A stretch of DNA of 64,000 bases from Providencia sp. R33 (GTDB taxonomy: Bacteria; Pseudomonadota; Gammaproteobacteria; Enterobacterales; Enterobacteriaceae): contig NZ_CP072453.1 of NCBI RefSeq assembly GCF_019343475.1, positions 868,001 to 932,000 of the forward strand. The letters are read 5' to 3'. Of this stretch, positions 8,927 to 16,618 are shown piece by piece (position 1 is the stretch's first letter; each line of letters opens with the position of its first letter). Made by a program: the position numbers and the translations under genes. The notes under the pieces are model-generated. The model was not told the DNA's origin. It did not search any database and saw nothing but the letters and a program-made list of their open reading frames with translations.

Positions 8927-9919
8927 ATGCAGGATTTGCGTCTAATATTAGTGGTCGTAGGTGCGATAGCGATTGTCGCTTTATTACTGCATGGTTTATG
9001 GACCAGCCGTAAAGAGCGATCAAAGTTATTTCGCGACAGACCTGTAAAACGTAGAAAAAATGATACGCAGGAGAACTCATCGGATTATGATGATTCTACA
9101 TTATTTACTGAAAATCAATCAACACAGCAGGTGCCTGTTCAACCCGCTGCGACTGAGCCTGTATATCCGGTAAAAAATGAGTCTCAAGTTGAACCCAATA
9201 TACAGCCATCGCAGTCTATTGAACCTGAAATCAAAATGAGTGCTACGCCAGAACAGCCTGTTCATGATGAGCCTGTTGTTCAACATGTTAAAGCGCCGCA
9301 TGTACCAGAACAACTCACCATCAATATGAATGATGAAGTTGTTACTGAGCCTGAAATACGTACTCAACCGGTGCACCATAATGCGTCGGAACCCCATATT
9401 GACACGCACAATTTACAAGAAGAGACACAACCGATACATCATGAACAGACGCCGCCGCACACTGAGACGAAAACTGAGCCACAGGAAAATTCTGCTGCAA
9501 CAAATAGCAAGGAGACAGTCCTGGTACTTCATGTAGCAGCGCTTCAGGGGCAAGAATTGCAGGGCGAAGTATTACTGCAAAGTATTCTTCAAGCGGGCTT
9601 CCAATACGGTGAAATGAAAATTTTCCACCGTCACGTAAACCCGTCAGGTACTGGGCCTGTTTTGTTTAGTTTAGCGAATATGGTAAAACCGGGTTCTTTT
9701 GACCCTGAAACCATGGCGGATTTCTCTACACCGGGTATTTCCATGTTTATGATGGTGCCATCCTACGGTGATGCGAGCCAAAACTTTAAACTGATGTTAC
9801 AAGCAGCACAGCGCATTGCATCTGATGCAGGCGGAGTGGTGCTAGATGATGAGCGTAAGATGATGACACCGCAAAAAATAGAGGTGTATCATGCGCGGAT
9901 TAGAAATACACTAAATTAA
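8927..9919 (+). CDS. zipA: Cell division protein ZipA
   Basis: ZipA anchors FtsZ to the inner membrane at the division site. The 330-residue protein has an N-terminal membrane helix (residues 4-24) and a basic stretch. A long Pro/Gln/Glu/His-rich linker (about residues 45-195) is of low complexity and explains the many spurious overlapping ORFs here. The C-terminal FtsZ-binding domain (about 198-328) includes NPSGTGPVLFSLANMVKPG. The gene ends 16 bases before a strong terminator, unlike the tight zipA-ligA spacing in many enterics. Confidence 0.95.
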   Translation: MQDLRLILVVVGAIAIVALLLHGLWTSRKERSKLFRDRPVKRRKNDTQENSSDYDDSTLFTENQSTQQVPVQPAATEPVYPVKNESQVEPNIQPSQSIEPEIKMSATPEQPVHDEPVVQHVKAPHVPEQLTINMNDEVVTEPEIRTQPVHHNASEPHIDTHNLQEETQPIHHEQTPPHTETKTEPQENSAATNSKETVLVLHVAALQGQELQGEVLLQSILQAGFQYGEMKIFHRHVNPSGTGPVLFSLANMVKPGSFDPETMADFSTPGISMFMMVPSYGDASQNFKLMLQAAQRIASDAGGVVLDDERKMMTPQKIEVYHARIRNTLN

Positions 9920-9931
9920 ATAAGCGTTTAC

Positions 9932-9956
9932 AAAGCCCCCTTGATTGGGGGTTTTT
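9932..9956 (+). terminator. zipA terminator
   Basis: CCCCC (9936-9940) and GGGGG (9947-9951) form a stem around TTGATT, extended by AAA/TTT and followed by a T-run. Its 3' half is duplicated at 11001-11020. Confidence 0.8.
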
Positions 9957-9958
9957 AT
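9939..9958 (+). repeat. Left copy of a 20-bp direct repeat flanking the zipA-ligA insert
   Basis: The 20 bases CCTTGATTGGGGGTTTTTAT recur exactly at 11001-11020. This copy is part of the zipA terminator. Between the copies lie a phage-gene remnant and a toxin-antitoxin pair. The arrangement resembles attachment-site halves or an insertion-related duplication. Confidence 0.75.
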
Positions 9959-10007
9959 TGGTTTTAACTAACTGTTTTACATAAGGATATGTATAGCAGT
10001 ATCGACA

Positions 10008-10211
10008 TCACCTCCACGATGTAATCCACCTAAGCATGAGCCCCTTGTTATAAGGGGCTCTACTTACCGTAGCGCGTAAGGTGATCCAATTTAGCCAGTC
10101 CGTTTCTAGGCTTCCAATTTGCACACGACGGCCTTTTTGGGCATCAACGGCGGTCACGATGCCAATACGGATCAGGTTTCGAATCAAACGTAAAATATCT
10201 GCATTATTCAT
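10008..10211 (-). pseudogene. Remnant of a P2-type phage baseplate assembly protein V gene
   Basis: The 67-codon ORF reads like the N-terminus of P2 gpV/baseplate spike proteins: a short helical start (MNNADILRLIRNLIRIGIV), then a glycine-arginine turn and GSLETDWLNWITLRA. In the family this is followed by a GRSRTW-type continuation and about 130 more residues. Here homology stops after LRA, and the frame runs into the 9-bp palindrome at 10038-10060 and soon ends. The fragment is therefore a truncated, presumably non-functional phage tail gene. Recognition is from memory of the family and should be confirmed by a protein search. Confidence 0.65.
10038..10060. other. Perfect palindrome at the end of the phage remnant
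   Basis: GAGCCCCTT and AAGGGGCTC form a 9-bp inverted repeat with a 5-base spacer. It lies exactly where similarity to gpV stops. No T-run follows on either strand. It could be a phage terminator relic or a recombination junction. Confidence 0.5.
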
Positions 10212-10258
10212 AAAACATAGATTGCCACGGATGAAGATCGAGGCGCATGTGTATGGCT

Positions 10259-10330
10259 TTGTGCCATGGTTGGCACAAGTTGAATGACGTGAAATTGGTT
10301 ATCTTTACAGAGTGTAGTTTTTAAACTACA
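10259..10330 (+). promoter_or_regulatory. Two palindromes upstream of the toxin-antitoxin operon
   Basis: TTGTGCCA/TGGCACAA (10259-10278, 4-base spacer) and TGTAGTTT/AAACTACA (10313-10330, 2-base spacer) lie directly before the first gene. Toxin-antitoxin operons of this type repress themselves through such inverted repeats. The second, 10 bases before the start codon, is the better operator candidate. Confidence 0.55.
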
Positions 10331-10339
10331 ATCGAGGAT

Positions 10340-10654
10340 ATGAAAGAACTTAAACAAACAGAAGCATTCCGTTTATGGGAATCTAAGCTAAAAGATAAAA
10401 GAGCTAAGACCATTATCGCGATGCGTCTCTTTCGTTTAGCAAATGGGTTAGCAGGGGATGCAACGCCAGTTGGTGAGGGGATCAGTGAATTACGAATTCA
10501 CCATGGCCCTGGTTATCGCGTTTATTTTCAACAGCGTGGTAATACGATAATTTTGCTCCTTTGTGGTGGTGACAAAAGCTCACAATCACGGGACATTACA
10601 TTAGCCAAAACACTCGCTAAGAAGTGGATTTTGGAGGAAAACAATGATGAGTAA
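10340..10654 (+). CDS. RelE/HigB-type toxin (phage-derived Gp49-like family)
   Basis: The 104-residue protein matches the addiction-module killer family (RelE/ParE superfamily): an N-terminal helix pair ending at KAKTIIAMRLFRLANGL, then ELRIHHGPGYRVYF, a strand IILLLCGGDKSSQ and the helix TLAKTLAKKW. Such toxins are mRNA interferases when associated with ribosomes. The start ATG has GAGGAT upstream. The gene overlaps the antitoxin gene by 11 bases, and toxin-first order is usual for this subfamily. Activity is inferred, not shown. Confidence 0.85.
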   Translation: MKELKQTEAFRLWESKLKDKRAKTIIAMRLFRLANGLAGDATPVGEGISELRIHHGPGYRVYFQQRGNTIILLLCGGDKSSQSRDITLAKTLAKKWILEENNDE

Positions 10655-10934
10655 TTTAACAACCTATGATCCCGCACTTGCGTTGGTTGATGATGACGAG
10701 ATTGCATTTTTTATGGCTGACGCAATCGAAACAGGGGATTCAGCGTACATTGCAAAAGCGTTAGGCATTGTGGCCAGAGCCAAGGGTATGAGCCTAATCG
10801 CGGCAGAAACGGGGCTTTCCCGTGAGCAGTTATATCGTTCATTTAGTGAAGATGGCAACCCTACGTTAAAATCCACGTTAGCCGTGATGAAAGCGCTGGG
10901 TGTTGAACTTACGGTAAAAACCCACATTAACTAA
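10644..10934 (+). CDS. HigA-like antitoxin with helix-turn-helix
   Basis: The 96-residue protein resembles the addiction-module antidote family paired with Gp49-like toxins. A leading acidic region (DPALALVDDDEIAFFMADAI) is followed by an XRE-type helix-turn-helix (AKGMSLIAAETGLSREQLYRSFS) and NPTLKSTLAVMKALGVEL. It would bind the toxin and repress the operon through the upstream palindromes. Two adjacent ATGs (10644, 10647) are possible starts; the GGAGG at 10632-10636 fits either. Confidence 0.85.
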   Translation: MMSNLTTYDPALALVDDDEIAFFMADAIETGDSAYIAKALGIVARAKGMSLIAAETGLSREQLYRSFSEDGNPTLKSTLAVMKALGVELTVKTHIN

Positions 10935-11000
10935 TTTTATCACCGAGCCAGAAAATCAATAACCTGACTTTCAATATGCCTGCTTTCTTGTGGCGCTAGC

Positions 11001-11020
11001 CCTTGATTGGGGGTTTTTAT
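11001..11020 (+). repeat. Right copy of the 20-bp direct repeat
   Basis: This copy is identical to 9939-9958 and lies 16 bases before the ligA start. It keeps only CCC of the left terminator arm, so the hairpin is weaker here and may let transcripts enter ligA. Confidence 0.75.
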
Positions 11021-11035
11021 CTTTACGAGTGGATC

Positions 11036-13054
11036 ATGACTACCAAAAACGAAATCGAAGAACTAAAAAAACAGTTACGCCATCACGAATACCAATATCA
11101 CGTACTTGATGCTCCTGAAATTCCTGATGCGGAATATGATAAACTGATGCAGCGTTTGAAGGCGCTAGAAGAAGCGAATCCAGAGCTTATCACCAGCGAT
11201 TCACCAACTCAGCGTGTCGGTGCCGCACCTTTGTCCGCATTTGAAACGGTGCGCCATGAAATTCCGATGCTGTCTTTGGATAACGTTTTTGATGAAGAGA
11301 GTTACTTAGCTTTTGATAAACGTGTTAGAGATCGCTTAAAAAACCACGATGAACTCACATTTTGTTGTGAATTGAAACTTGATGGTTTGGCGGTAAGTTT
11401 GTTATATGAAAATGGCGAACTTGTACAAGCCGCAACTCGTGGAGACGGCACCGTTGGCGAAAATATTACTGCGAATGTGCGTACTATCCGTGCGATCCCG
11501 CTGCGTTTAACGGGGGATAATATCCCTGCACGTGTGGAAATTCGTGGTGAAGTTTTTATGCCACAAAAAGGGTTTGAAGCGCTAAATGAAGAAGCGCGTC
11601 GTACTGATGGTAAAGTTTTTGCTAACCCACGCAATGCCGCTGCGGGCTCTTTGCGCCAGCTTGACCCTCGCATCACAGCGAAAAGGCCACTGACATTCTA
11701 TTGCTATGGGGTTGGGTTGATTGAAGGCGGTACGTTACCAGACACACATTATGATCGCTTGCAGCAGTTTAAAGCGTGGGGTCTACCTGTTAGTGACTAT
11801 GTACAGCTGCGTCAAGGCCACCAAGCCGTACTCGATTTTTATCACCAAATTGAACAAGTTCGCCCTGAATTAGGGTTTGATATCGATGGTGTGGTGATTA
11901 AAGTTAATTCAATTGCAATCCAAGAAGAATTGGGTTTTGTTTCCCGCGCACCGCGTTGGGCTACGGCTTTCAAATTCCCCGCACAAGAGCAAATTACGTT
12001 ATTGAAAGATGTGGAGTTCCAAGTTGGGCGTACAGGGGCGATTACCCCCGTTGCACGTCTGGAGCCTGTTCAAGTGGCGGGCGTTATTGTCAGTAATGCG
12101 ACATTGCATAACGCAGATGAAATAGACCGTCTTGGTGTGCATATTGGTGATACGGTGATTATTCGTCGTGCGGGGGATGTTATCCCACAAATTGTCAGTG
12201 TGGTTGCGGATAAACGCCCCGCAGATAGCCGTGAAATTGTCTTCCCAACGCATTGCCCTGTTTGTGGCTCAGACATTGAGCGCATTGAAGGTGAAGCCGT
12301 TGCCCGTTGTACTGGTGGGTTAATTTGTGGCGCGCAGCGTAAAGAGGCACTCAAACACTTTGTGTCTCGTCGTGCCATGGATGTGGATGGCATGGGCGAT
12401 AAAATTATCGACCAGCTGGTCGAAAAAGAATATGTGCAAACACCAGCCGACCTTTACCAATTAAGTGCAGGCAAGTTAACCGGGTTGGATAGAATGGGGC
12501 CAAAATCTGCACAAAAGCTGATTGATGCACTCGAAAAGTCTAAACAAACCACGTTAGCCCGCTTTATTTATGCATTAGGGATCCGTGAAGTTGGTGAAGC
12601 GACAGCCGCTAACTTGGCGGCGCACTACGCAACATTAGATGCAGTCATGGCAGCAGATGAAGAGTCTTTAAAAACGGTACAAGATATCGGCCATGTGGTT
12701 GCTAAACATGTGGTAAATTTCTTTCACGAAGCGCATAACCAAGTGGTTATTAACGATTTAATCACCAAAGCGAATATCCATTGGCCTGAAGTGAAAGTGG
12801 TTAATCGTGCAGAAATCGATAGCCCATTCGCCGGTAAAACGGTGGTATTAACGGGCTCGATGAGTATTTTAACCCGTGATGAAGCGAAAGATAAGCTAGT
12901 AGCTTTAGGTGCAAAAGTCGCAGGGAGTGTTTCGAAGAAAACGGATATGGTGATTGCGGGTGAAGCGGCCGGTTCGAAATTAGCAAAAGCGAATGAGTTA
13001 GGTATTCAGGTTATTGATGAAGATGAGTTGATTCGTTTGCTGAATATTAAATAG
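11036..13054 (+). CDS. ligA: NAD-dependent DNA ligase LigA
   Basis: LigA seals nicks in replication and repair using NAD+. From the ATG at 11036 the protein has 672 residues, against 671 in E. coli. The adenylated lysine is K114 in the KLDG motif. A four-cysteine zinc finger (CPVCGSD ... CTGG.ICG) follows the OB domain, then helix-hairpin-helix repeats and a C-terminal BRCT domain ending in GIQVIDEDELIRLL. A longer frame from a TTG at 11003 adds 11 residues but starts inside the 20-bp repeat and lacks family support. No promoter is obvious between the toxin-antitoxin genes and ligA. Confidence 0.96.
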   Translation: MTTKNEIEELKKQLRHHEYQYHVLDAPEIPDAEYDKLMQRLKALEEANPELITSDSPTQRVGAAPLSAFETVRHEIPMLSLDNVFDEESYLAFDKRVRDRLKNHDELTFCCELKLDGLAVSLLYENGELVQAATRGDGTVGENITANVRTIRAIPLRLTGDNIPARVEIRGEVFMPQKGFEALNEEARRTDGKVFANPRNAAAGSLRQLDPRITAKRPLTFYCYGVGLIEGGTLPDTHYDRLQQFKAWGLPVSDYVQLRQGHQAVLDFYHQIEQVRPELGFDIDGVVIKVNSIAIQEELGFVSRAPRWATAFKFPAQEQITLLKDVEFQVGRTGAITPVARLEPVQVAGVIVSNATLHNADEIDRLGVHIGDTVIIRRAGDVIPQIVSVVADKRPADSREIVFPTHCPVCGSDIERIEGEAVARCTGGLICGAQRKEALKHFVSRRAMDVDGMGDKIIDQLVEKEYVQTPADLYQLSAGKLTGLDRMGPKSAQKLIDALEKSKQTTLARFIYALGIREVGEATAANLAAHYATLDAVMAADEESLKTVQDIGHVVAKHVVNFFHEAHNQVVINDLITKANIHWPEVKVVNRAEIDSPFAGKTVVLTGSMSILTRDEAKDKLVALGAKVAGSVSKKTDMVIAGEAAGSKLAKANELGIQVIDEDELIRLLNIK

Positions 13055-13071
13055 TGAACTATATTCTATTT

Positions 13072-13107
13072 GGCTTAGTTATCTCACTGAGGTGAGGTGA
13101 CTAAGTC
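13072..13107 (+). terminator. Imperfect hairpin after ligA
   Basis: GGCTTAGTTATCTCAC pairs with GTGAGGTGACTAAGTC around TGAG with a few mismatches, 18 bases after the ligA stop. It lacks a T-run, so it is a weak terminator candidate. Confidence 0.35.
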
Positions 13108-13247
13108 ACTGATAGTTTGTTGTAAGACCTAAACTAAATTTTTAATTAAATTTCTGTGCAAAAAAGGTCATCTGTCCCTTTTCCTCTGCTTGAAACGTGA
13201 TCCCCTTCTGCTTTTTGCAAAATACACCTAGTTAGTTTTCATATTAA

Positions 13248-13289
13248 TGTGACGTTAGTCTCATTTAAATGTTACCTATTACATAGAAT
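13248..13289 (+). promoter_or_regulatory. Candidate CRP-dependent nupC promoter
   Basis: TGTGA-CGTTAG-TCTCA (13248-13263) matches 9 of 10 CRP consensus positions. A TAGAAT -10 box at 13284-13289 would place the CRP centre about 40 bases before the start site, the class II arrangement. E. coli nupC is known to be under CRP and CytR control. Confidence 0.55.
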
Positions 13290-13328
13290 ATGCACATAGA
13301 CTGATTCTTAAATTTGTTGGAGTCGCAC

Positions 13329-14513
13329 ATGACCTCGATCCTGCATTTCGTTTTATCTTTAGTAGTAATCGCTGCTCTTGCCATTTTAGCAAGTAGTAAC
13401 CGTAGGGGGATCCGTCCTCGCTATGTTGTTCAACTGCTTGTTATCCAAATTGCATTAGCGTACCTGTTCTTAAAATCAAATATTGGTGAATCCTTTGTTC
13501 TGGGTGTTGCTGGGGTATTTACGCACTTGTTGGGTTACGCAGCAGAAGGGACCAAATTTATCTTCGGCGGCATGATTGAAGGGAATTTAGCGTTCTTCTT
13601 CTTACAAGTTCTGTGCCCAATCATCTTTATTTCTGCGTTAATCGGGATTTTACAGCACATTAAAATCCTACCGATTGTTATTCGTATCATCGGTACCGTG
13701 TTATCTAAAGTTAACGGAATGGGTAAACTGGAATCTTTCAACGCAGTTAGCTCATTGTTACTGGGTCAGTCTGAAAACTTTATCGCTTATAAAGACCAGC
13801 TTAACCGCATGTCTGAGCGTAGAATGTACACCATGGCGGCTACCGCTATGTCAACGGTATCCATGTCAATCGTGGGTGCCTACATGACAATGCTGGAGCC
13901 TCGTTTTGTGGTTGCCGCATTAGTGCTGAACATGTTTGGTACGTTCGTGGTGCTGTCTTTAATCAACCCGTACCCACCAGAAGGTGAAGAAGACATTCAA
14001 ATGAGCAACCTGCATGAAGGCCAAAGCTTCTTTGAAATGTTAGGTGAATACATTCTTGCTGGTTTTAAAGTTGCGATTATCGTTTCTGCAATGCTGATTG
14101 GTTTCATTGCCTTGATTGCAATGATTAACGGTATTTTCTCGGCTATTTTTGGTATCGATTTCCAAACTATGCTGGGCTATGTGTTTTATCCATTTGCTTG
14201 GATCTTAGGTATCCCAGCGGATGAAGCGCTGCAAGTGGGTGGGATCATGGCTGTTAAAATGGTAACGAATGAATTCGTTGCAATGGATGGCCTGCAAGCT
14301 ATCGCTGGTGGCTTATCTGAGCGTTCTGTTGGTATCTTGTCTGTGTTCTTAGTTTCTTTCGCTAACTTCTCTTCAATTGGTATCATCGCTGGTGCTATCA
14401 AAGGGTTAGATGAAAAACAAGGTAACACAGTGGCGCGTTTTGGCCTGAAATTACTGTACGGTTCAACCTTAGTCAGCTTCTTATCCGCTGCGGTTGTCGG
14501 GTTAGTATTGTAA
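13329..14513 (+). CDS. nupC: Nucleoside:proton symporter NupC
   Basis: NupC imports pyrimidine nucleosides and adenosine with protons. The 394-residue protein is of the concentrative nucleoside transporter family, with the conserved core GKLESFNAVSSLLLGQSEN, then TMAATAMSTVSMSIVGAYM and NEFVAMDGLQ. Roughly ten hydrophobic segments are visible. The start chosen is the ATG at 13329, six bases after GGAG. An upstream TTG in frame overlaps the ribosome binding site and is rejected. A terminator follows 24 bases downstream. Confidence 0.95.
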   Translation: MTSILHFVLSLVVIAALAILASSNRRGIRPRYVVQLLVIQIALAYLFLKSNIGESFVLGVAGVFTHLLGYAAEGTKFIFGGMIEGNLAFFFLQVLCPIIFISALIGILQHIKILPIVIRIIGTVLSKVNGMGKLESFNAVSSLLLGQSENFIAYKDQLNRMSERRMYTMAATAMSTVSMSIVGAYMTMLEPRFVVAALVLNMFGTFVVLSLINPYPPEGEEDIQMSNLHEGQSFFEMLGEYILAGFKVAIIVSAMLIGFIALIAMINGIFSAIFGIDFQTMLGYVFYPFAWILGIPADEALQVGGIMAVKMVTNEFVAMDGLQAIAGGLSERSVGILSVFLVSFANFSSIGIIAGAIKGLDEKQGNTVARFGLKLLYGSTLVSFLSAAVVGLVL

Positions 14514-14537
14514 TTCGCAAAAAAGTGTTAAATTAAG

Positions 14538-14567
14538 AACGGCGTTCATTAGGACGCCGTTTTTTTA
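14538..14567 (+). terminator. nupC terminator
   Basis: AACGGCGT/ACGCCGTT forms an 8-bp stem with an 8-base loop, followed by seven T. Confidence 0.85.
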
Positions 14568-14578
14568 TGGGAGCAAGA

Positions 14579-14800
14579 ATGGAAAAGCAAGATCTTATCG
14601 ATATGGCAAATACCTATATGCCATTCGGGAAATACAAAGGCTGCATTTTGATTGATTTACCTGAGGAATATCTTCTTTGGTTTTATAAAAAAGGAGAATT
14701 CCCGCCGGGGCGTCTTGGACAATTAATGGAAATGGCCCTTGGACTAAAAATAGAAGGGTTAGAAGGGCTAGTAAAGCCATTAAAACGCCTTAACAAGTAA
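14579..14800 (+). CDS. DUF3820 family protein (YpeB-like)
   Basis: This small soluble protein has 73 residues from the ATG at 14579, which follows GGGAGCAAG. It has the family pattern MPFGKYKG near residue 14, then LIDLPEEYLLWFYKKGEFP and a C-terminal GLxxLVKPLKR. It resembles E. coli YpeB, which occupies a similar position near nupC/ligA. No function is established for the family; similarity to quorum or exonuclease-associated domains has been suggested, but nothing here supports it. An in-frame ATG four codons earlier lies within the nupC terminator and is less likely. Confidence 0.85.
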   Translation: MEKQDLIDMANTYMPFGKYKGCILIDLPEEYLLWFYKKGEFPPGRLGQLMEMALGLKIEGLEGLVKPLKRLNK

Positions 14801-14829
14801 ACCATCAAGGTCTTATCCATCAAAAATAG

Positions 14830-15867
14830 CTACCAATCTACCGATTTTCCTTCCACCGTTGTGTGGCTTGGGAAGTGCGGTAAAATATCTTCGGCCAGTT
14901 CTTGTAGAACCTCCGCCACTGGGCGCTTTGAATATTGAATACCCAAAGCGGCATGGTTTACCCCTGCGGCCTGCCATTCTTCAAGCAATTGGATTAAACC
15001 GTGGCGACCAGTACGCAGGGTAAATCCTCCACATAACGGCGTTCTTGGGTAGTTCGGGTCATCCACGAGGTCAATCCAATCGTTCGTCATGTGTGGGCGG
15101 AAATCGTTGTTTGGAATGAGAGAGCGCCATGTCGCAATTTTCTGCCCTAATCGGATTGCCCCTTCAGAGTGACTTGTTGCTTCAGGATAAGATAGCCAGC
15201 CATCAGCGTAATCCGCTATCCATTGTTTGGATTGGCCAGATGCGCCTGTCACAATTAAGGGAATTTGCCCTGCAACTGGTTTAGGTAATAATTCTGCACG
15301 GCTTATTGTTCCTAAAGGTGACTGAATTTCCAGAGAGCCGTGTTGCATCAGTTGGCGAAAATAATCAATCGACTGAGCAAAACGTGCCGCACGTTGATCG
15401 TAGTCTATCCCATAAGCTGGGTATTCAATGGCTCTATCTCCAGATGCTATTCCCATTACCAACCGGTTACCAGAAAGTTGGTCGATAGTGGTGGCAGCTT
15501 TGGCCAAATCAATTGGATGACGCAGTGAAAAAATAGAGCTACCTGTGACGAGTGCAACCTGCTTTGTTCTGGCGGCAATAAACGATAAATAAGTGAGTGG
15601 GTCAAAAAGTTGCCCTGCATCACCAAACATGGGGTCGAATAGGGGAATGTCTCGTACCCAGACCGCAGCAAAATTCTTTTGGTCAATGTATTCAATTAAT
15701 TCTATTTGCCCTTTTAATACTTGTTCATCCCCTTGGTAAAAGCGTAAGGGAAGAAAGACGCCCAATGTCAGCTTATCAGGGGCGAACATTCGGCGGTAAC
15801 CCACATGGTTAGCAAATGAAGTAGAAGGTAGTGCTTTGTTTTTCGGTAAAAAAGCCGTTGTATTCAC
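14830..15867 (-). CDS. Luciferase-like (LLM class) flavin-dependent oxidoreductase
   Basis: The 345-residue protein is of the bacterial luciferase superfamily, most like the luciferase-type oxidoreductases of the BA3436 group. Visible motifs are LTLGVFLPLRF near residue 33, VWVRDIPLFDP, TGSSIFSLRHP, and DQLSGNRLVMGIASGDR, the last typical of the flavin-binding barrel. Members use reduced flavin and oxygen on diverse substrates; the substrate here is unknown. It is followed upstream by a GST gene 14 bases away in the same direction, so the two are probably co-transcribed. Both are divergent from a LysR gene. Confidence 0.85.
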   Translation of the reverse strand: MNTTAFLPKNKALPSTSFANHVGYRRMFAPDKLTLGVFLPLRFYQGDEQVLKGQIELIEYIDQKNFAAVWVRDIPLFDPMFGDAGQLFDPLTYLSFIAARTKQVALVTGSSIFSLRHPIDLAKAATTIDQLSGNRLVMGIASGDRAIEYPAYGIDYDQRAARFAQSIDYFRQLMQHGSLEIQSPLGTISRAELLPKPVAGQIPLIVTGASGQSKQWIADYADGWLSYPEATSHSEGAIRLGQKIATWRSLIPNNDFRPHMTNDWIDLVDDPNYPRTPLCGGFTLRTGRHGLIQLLEEWQAAGVNHAALGIQYSKRPVAEVLQELAEDILPHFPSHTTVEGKSVDW

Positions 15868-15881
15868 AGGAGTTTCCTATT

Positions 15882-16505
15882 TTAAGCTTCAGTTGCAGGG
15901 GCTGGGAGCGTAATGCCTTTTCTAACTTCAGGTCTGGCAGCAATACGGTGGTACCACTCAGATAAATAGATATGTTGGCTAAAATCGAAGTCAATCACCT
16001 CCGCAATATGTAGCCAAGCAAAGTTAGCAATATCAGCAATTGTGTAGCTATTTCCTGCAATAAAGGGATTATTTTGTAGCTGTAGGTCTAATACCGTGAG
16101 TGCTTTGTGTGTCATCGTGAAATAGCGTTCAACCACCTCGGGTTTGGCTGATTTATCGAAAATTGCGAAATTGACCCACTGGCCAATAATCGGGCCAAGG
16201 CTAGCGGAATGAAATTGCAGCCATTTGATGGCTTCCCATTTTTGTTTAGGGGAGTTAGGTAAAAGTTTGCCTGTTTTCTCTGCGAGGTACAGTAAGATAG
16301 CCGCAGACTCAAATAAGGTAATGTCCTCTTTTGGGTCGTGAAGGACAGGGATACGGCCATGAGGATTAAGCTGCAAAAAAGCAGGCTGTTGATGATCCCC
16401 TCGGGAAATCTGTATATGGTTAAGGTGATAAGCTAGGTTTAGCTCTTCTAATGCTATAGTCACCTTAAATCCATTTGGGGAGCTATCGGTATAAAGTTCA
16501 AGCAT
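15882..16505 (-). CDS. Glutathione S-transferase family protein (YfcG/YghU-like)
   Basis: The 207-residue protein has the N-terminal thioredoxin-like domain with SPNGFKVTIALEEL, where the PNG pattern is like the Nu-class enzymes YfcG/YghU. It has the glutathione contact GRIPVL and FESAAILLYLAEKTG, then an all-helical C-terminal domain with NSYTIADIANFAWL. Nu-class members act as disulfide reductases or peroxidases with glutathione. It is co-oriented with the downstream flavin oxidoreductase and divergent from the LysR regulator, which suggests joint control in detoxification or oxidative chemistry (inference). Confidence 0.85.
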   Translation of the reverse strand: MLELYTDSSPNGFKVTIALEELNLAYHLNHIQISRGDHQQPAFLQLNPHGRIPVLHDPKEDITLFESAAILLYLAEKTGKLLPNSPKQKWEAIKWLQFHSASLGPIIGQWVNFAIFDKSAKPEVVERYFTMTHKALTVLDLQLQNNPFIAGNSYTIADIANFAWLHIAEVIDFDFSQHIYLSEWYHRIAARPEVRKGITLPAPATEA

Positions 16506-16618
16506 AATTGCCTTCTGATTATTATCTGGATAGTATTGAGATCACCTTTTGATTATTGGTTTTTTAATGAAGAAAATAAAACCATATAAACTCAACTTGA
16601 ATTTAGAAAAACTAAACC

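Noticed and set aside
9119..9536. ORFs on both strands inside zipA
   Set aside because: They come from the low-complexity linker of ZipA and are Arg/Asn-rich shadows.
9970..10025. Possible 14-codon minus-strand peptide after GGAGGTG, as a type I toxin
   Set aside because: The spacing from the ribosome binding site is only two bases and the peptide is too short and not typical of known toxins.
11003..11035. Eleven-codon N-terminal extension of LigA
   Set aside because: It starts at a TTG inside the 20-bp repeat and has no counterpart in other LigA proteins; the ATG at 11036 gives the right length.
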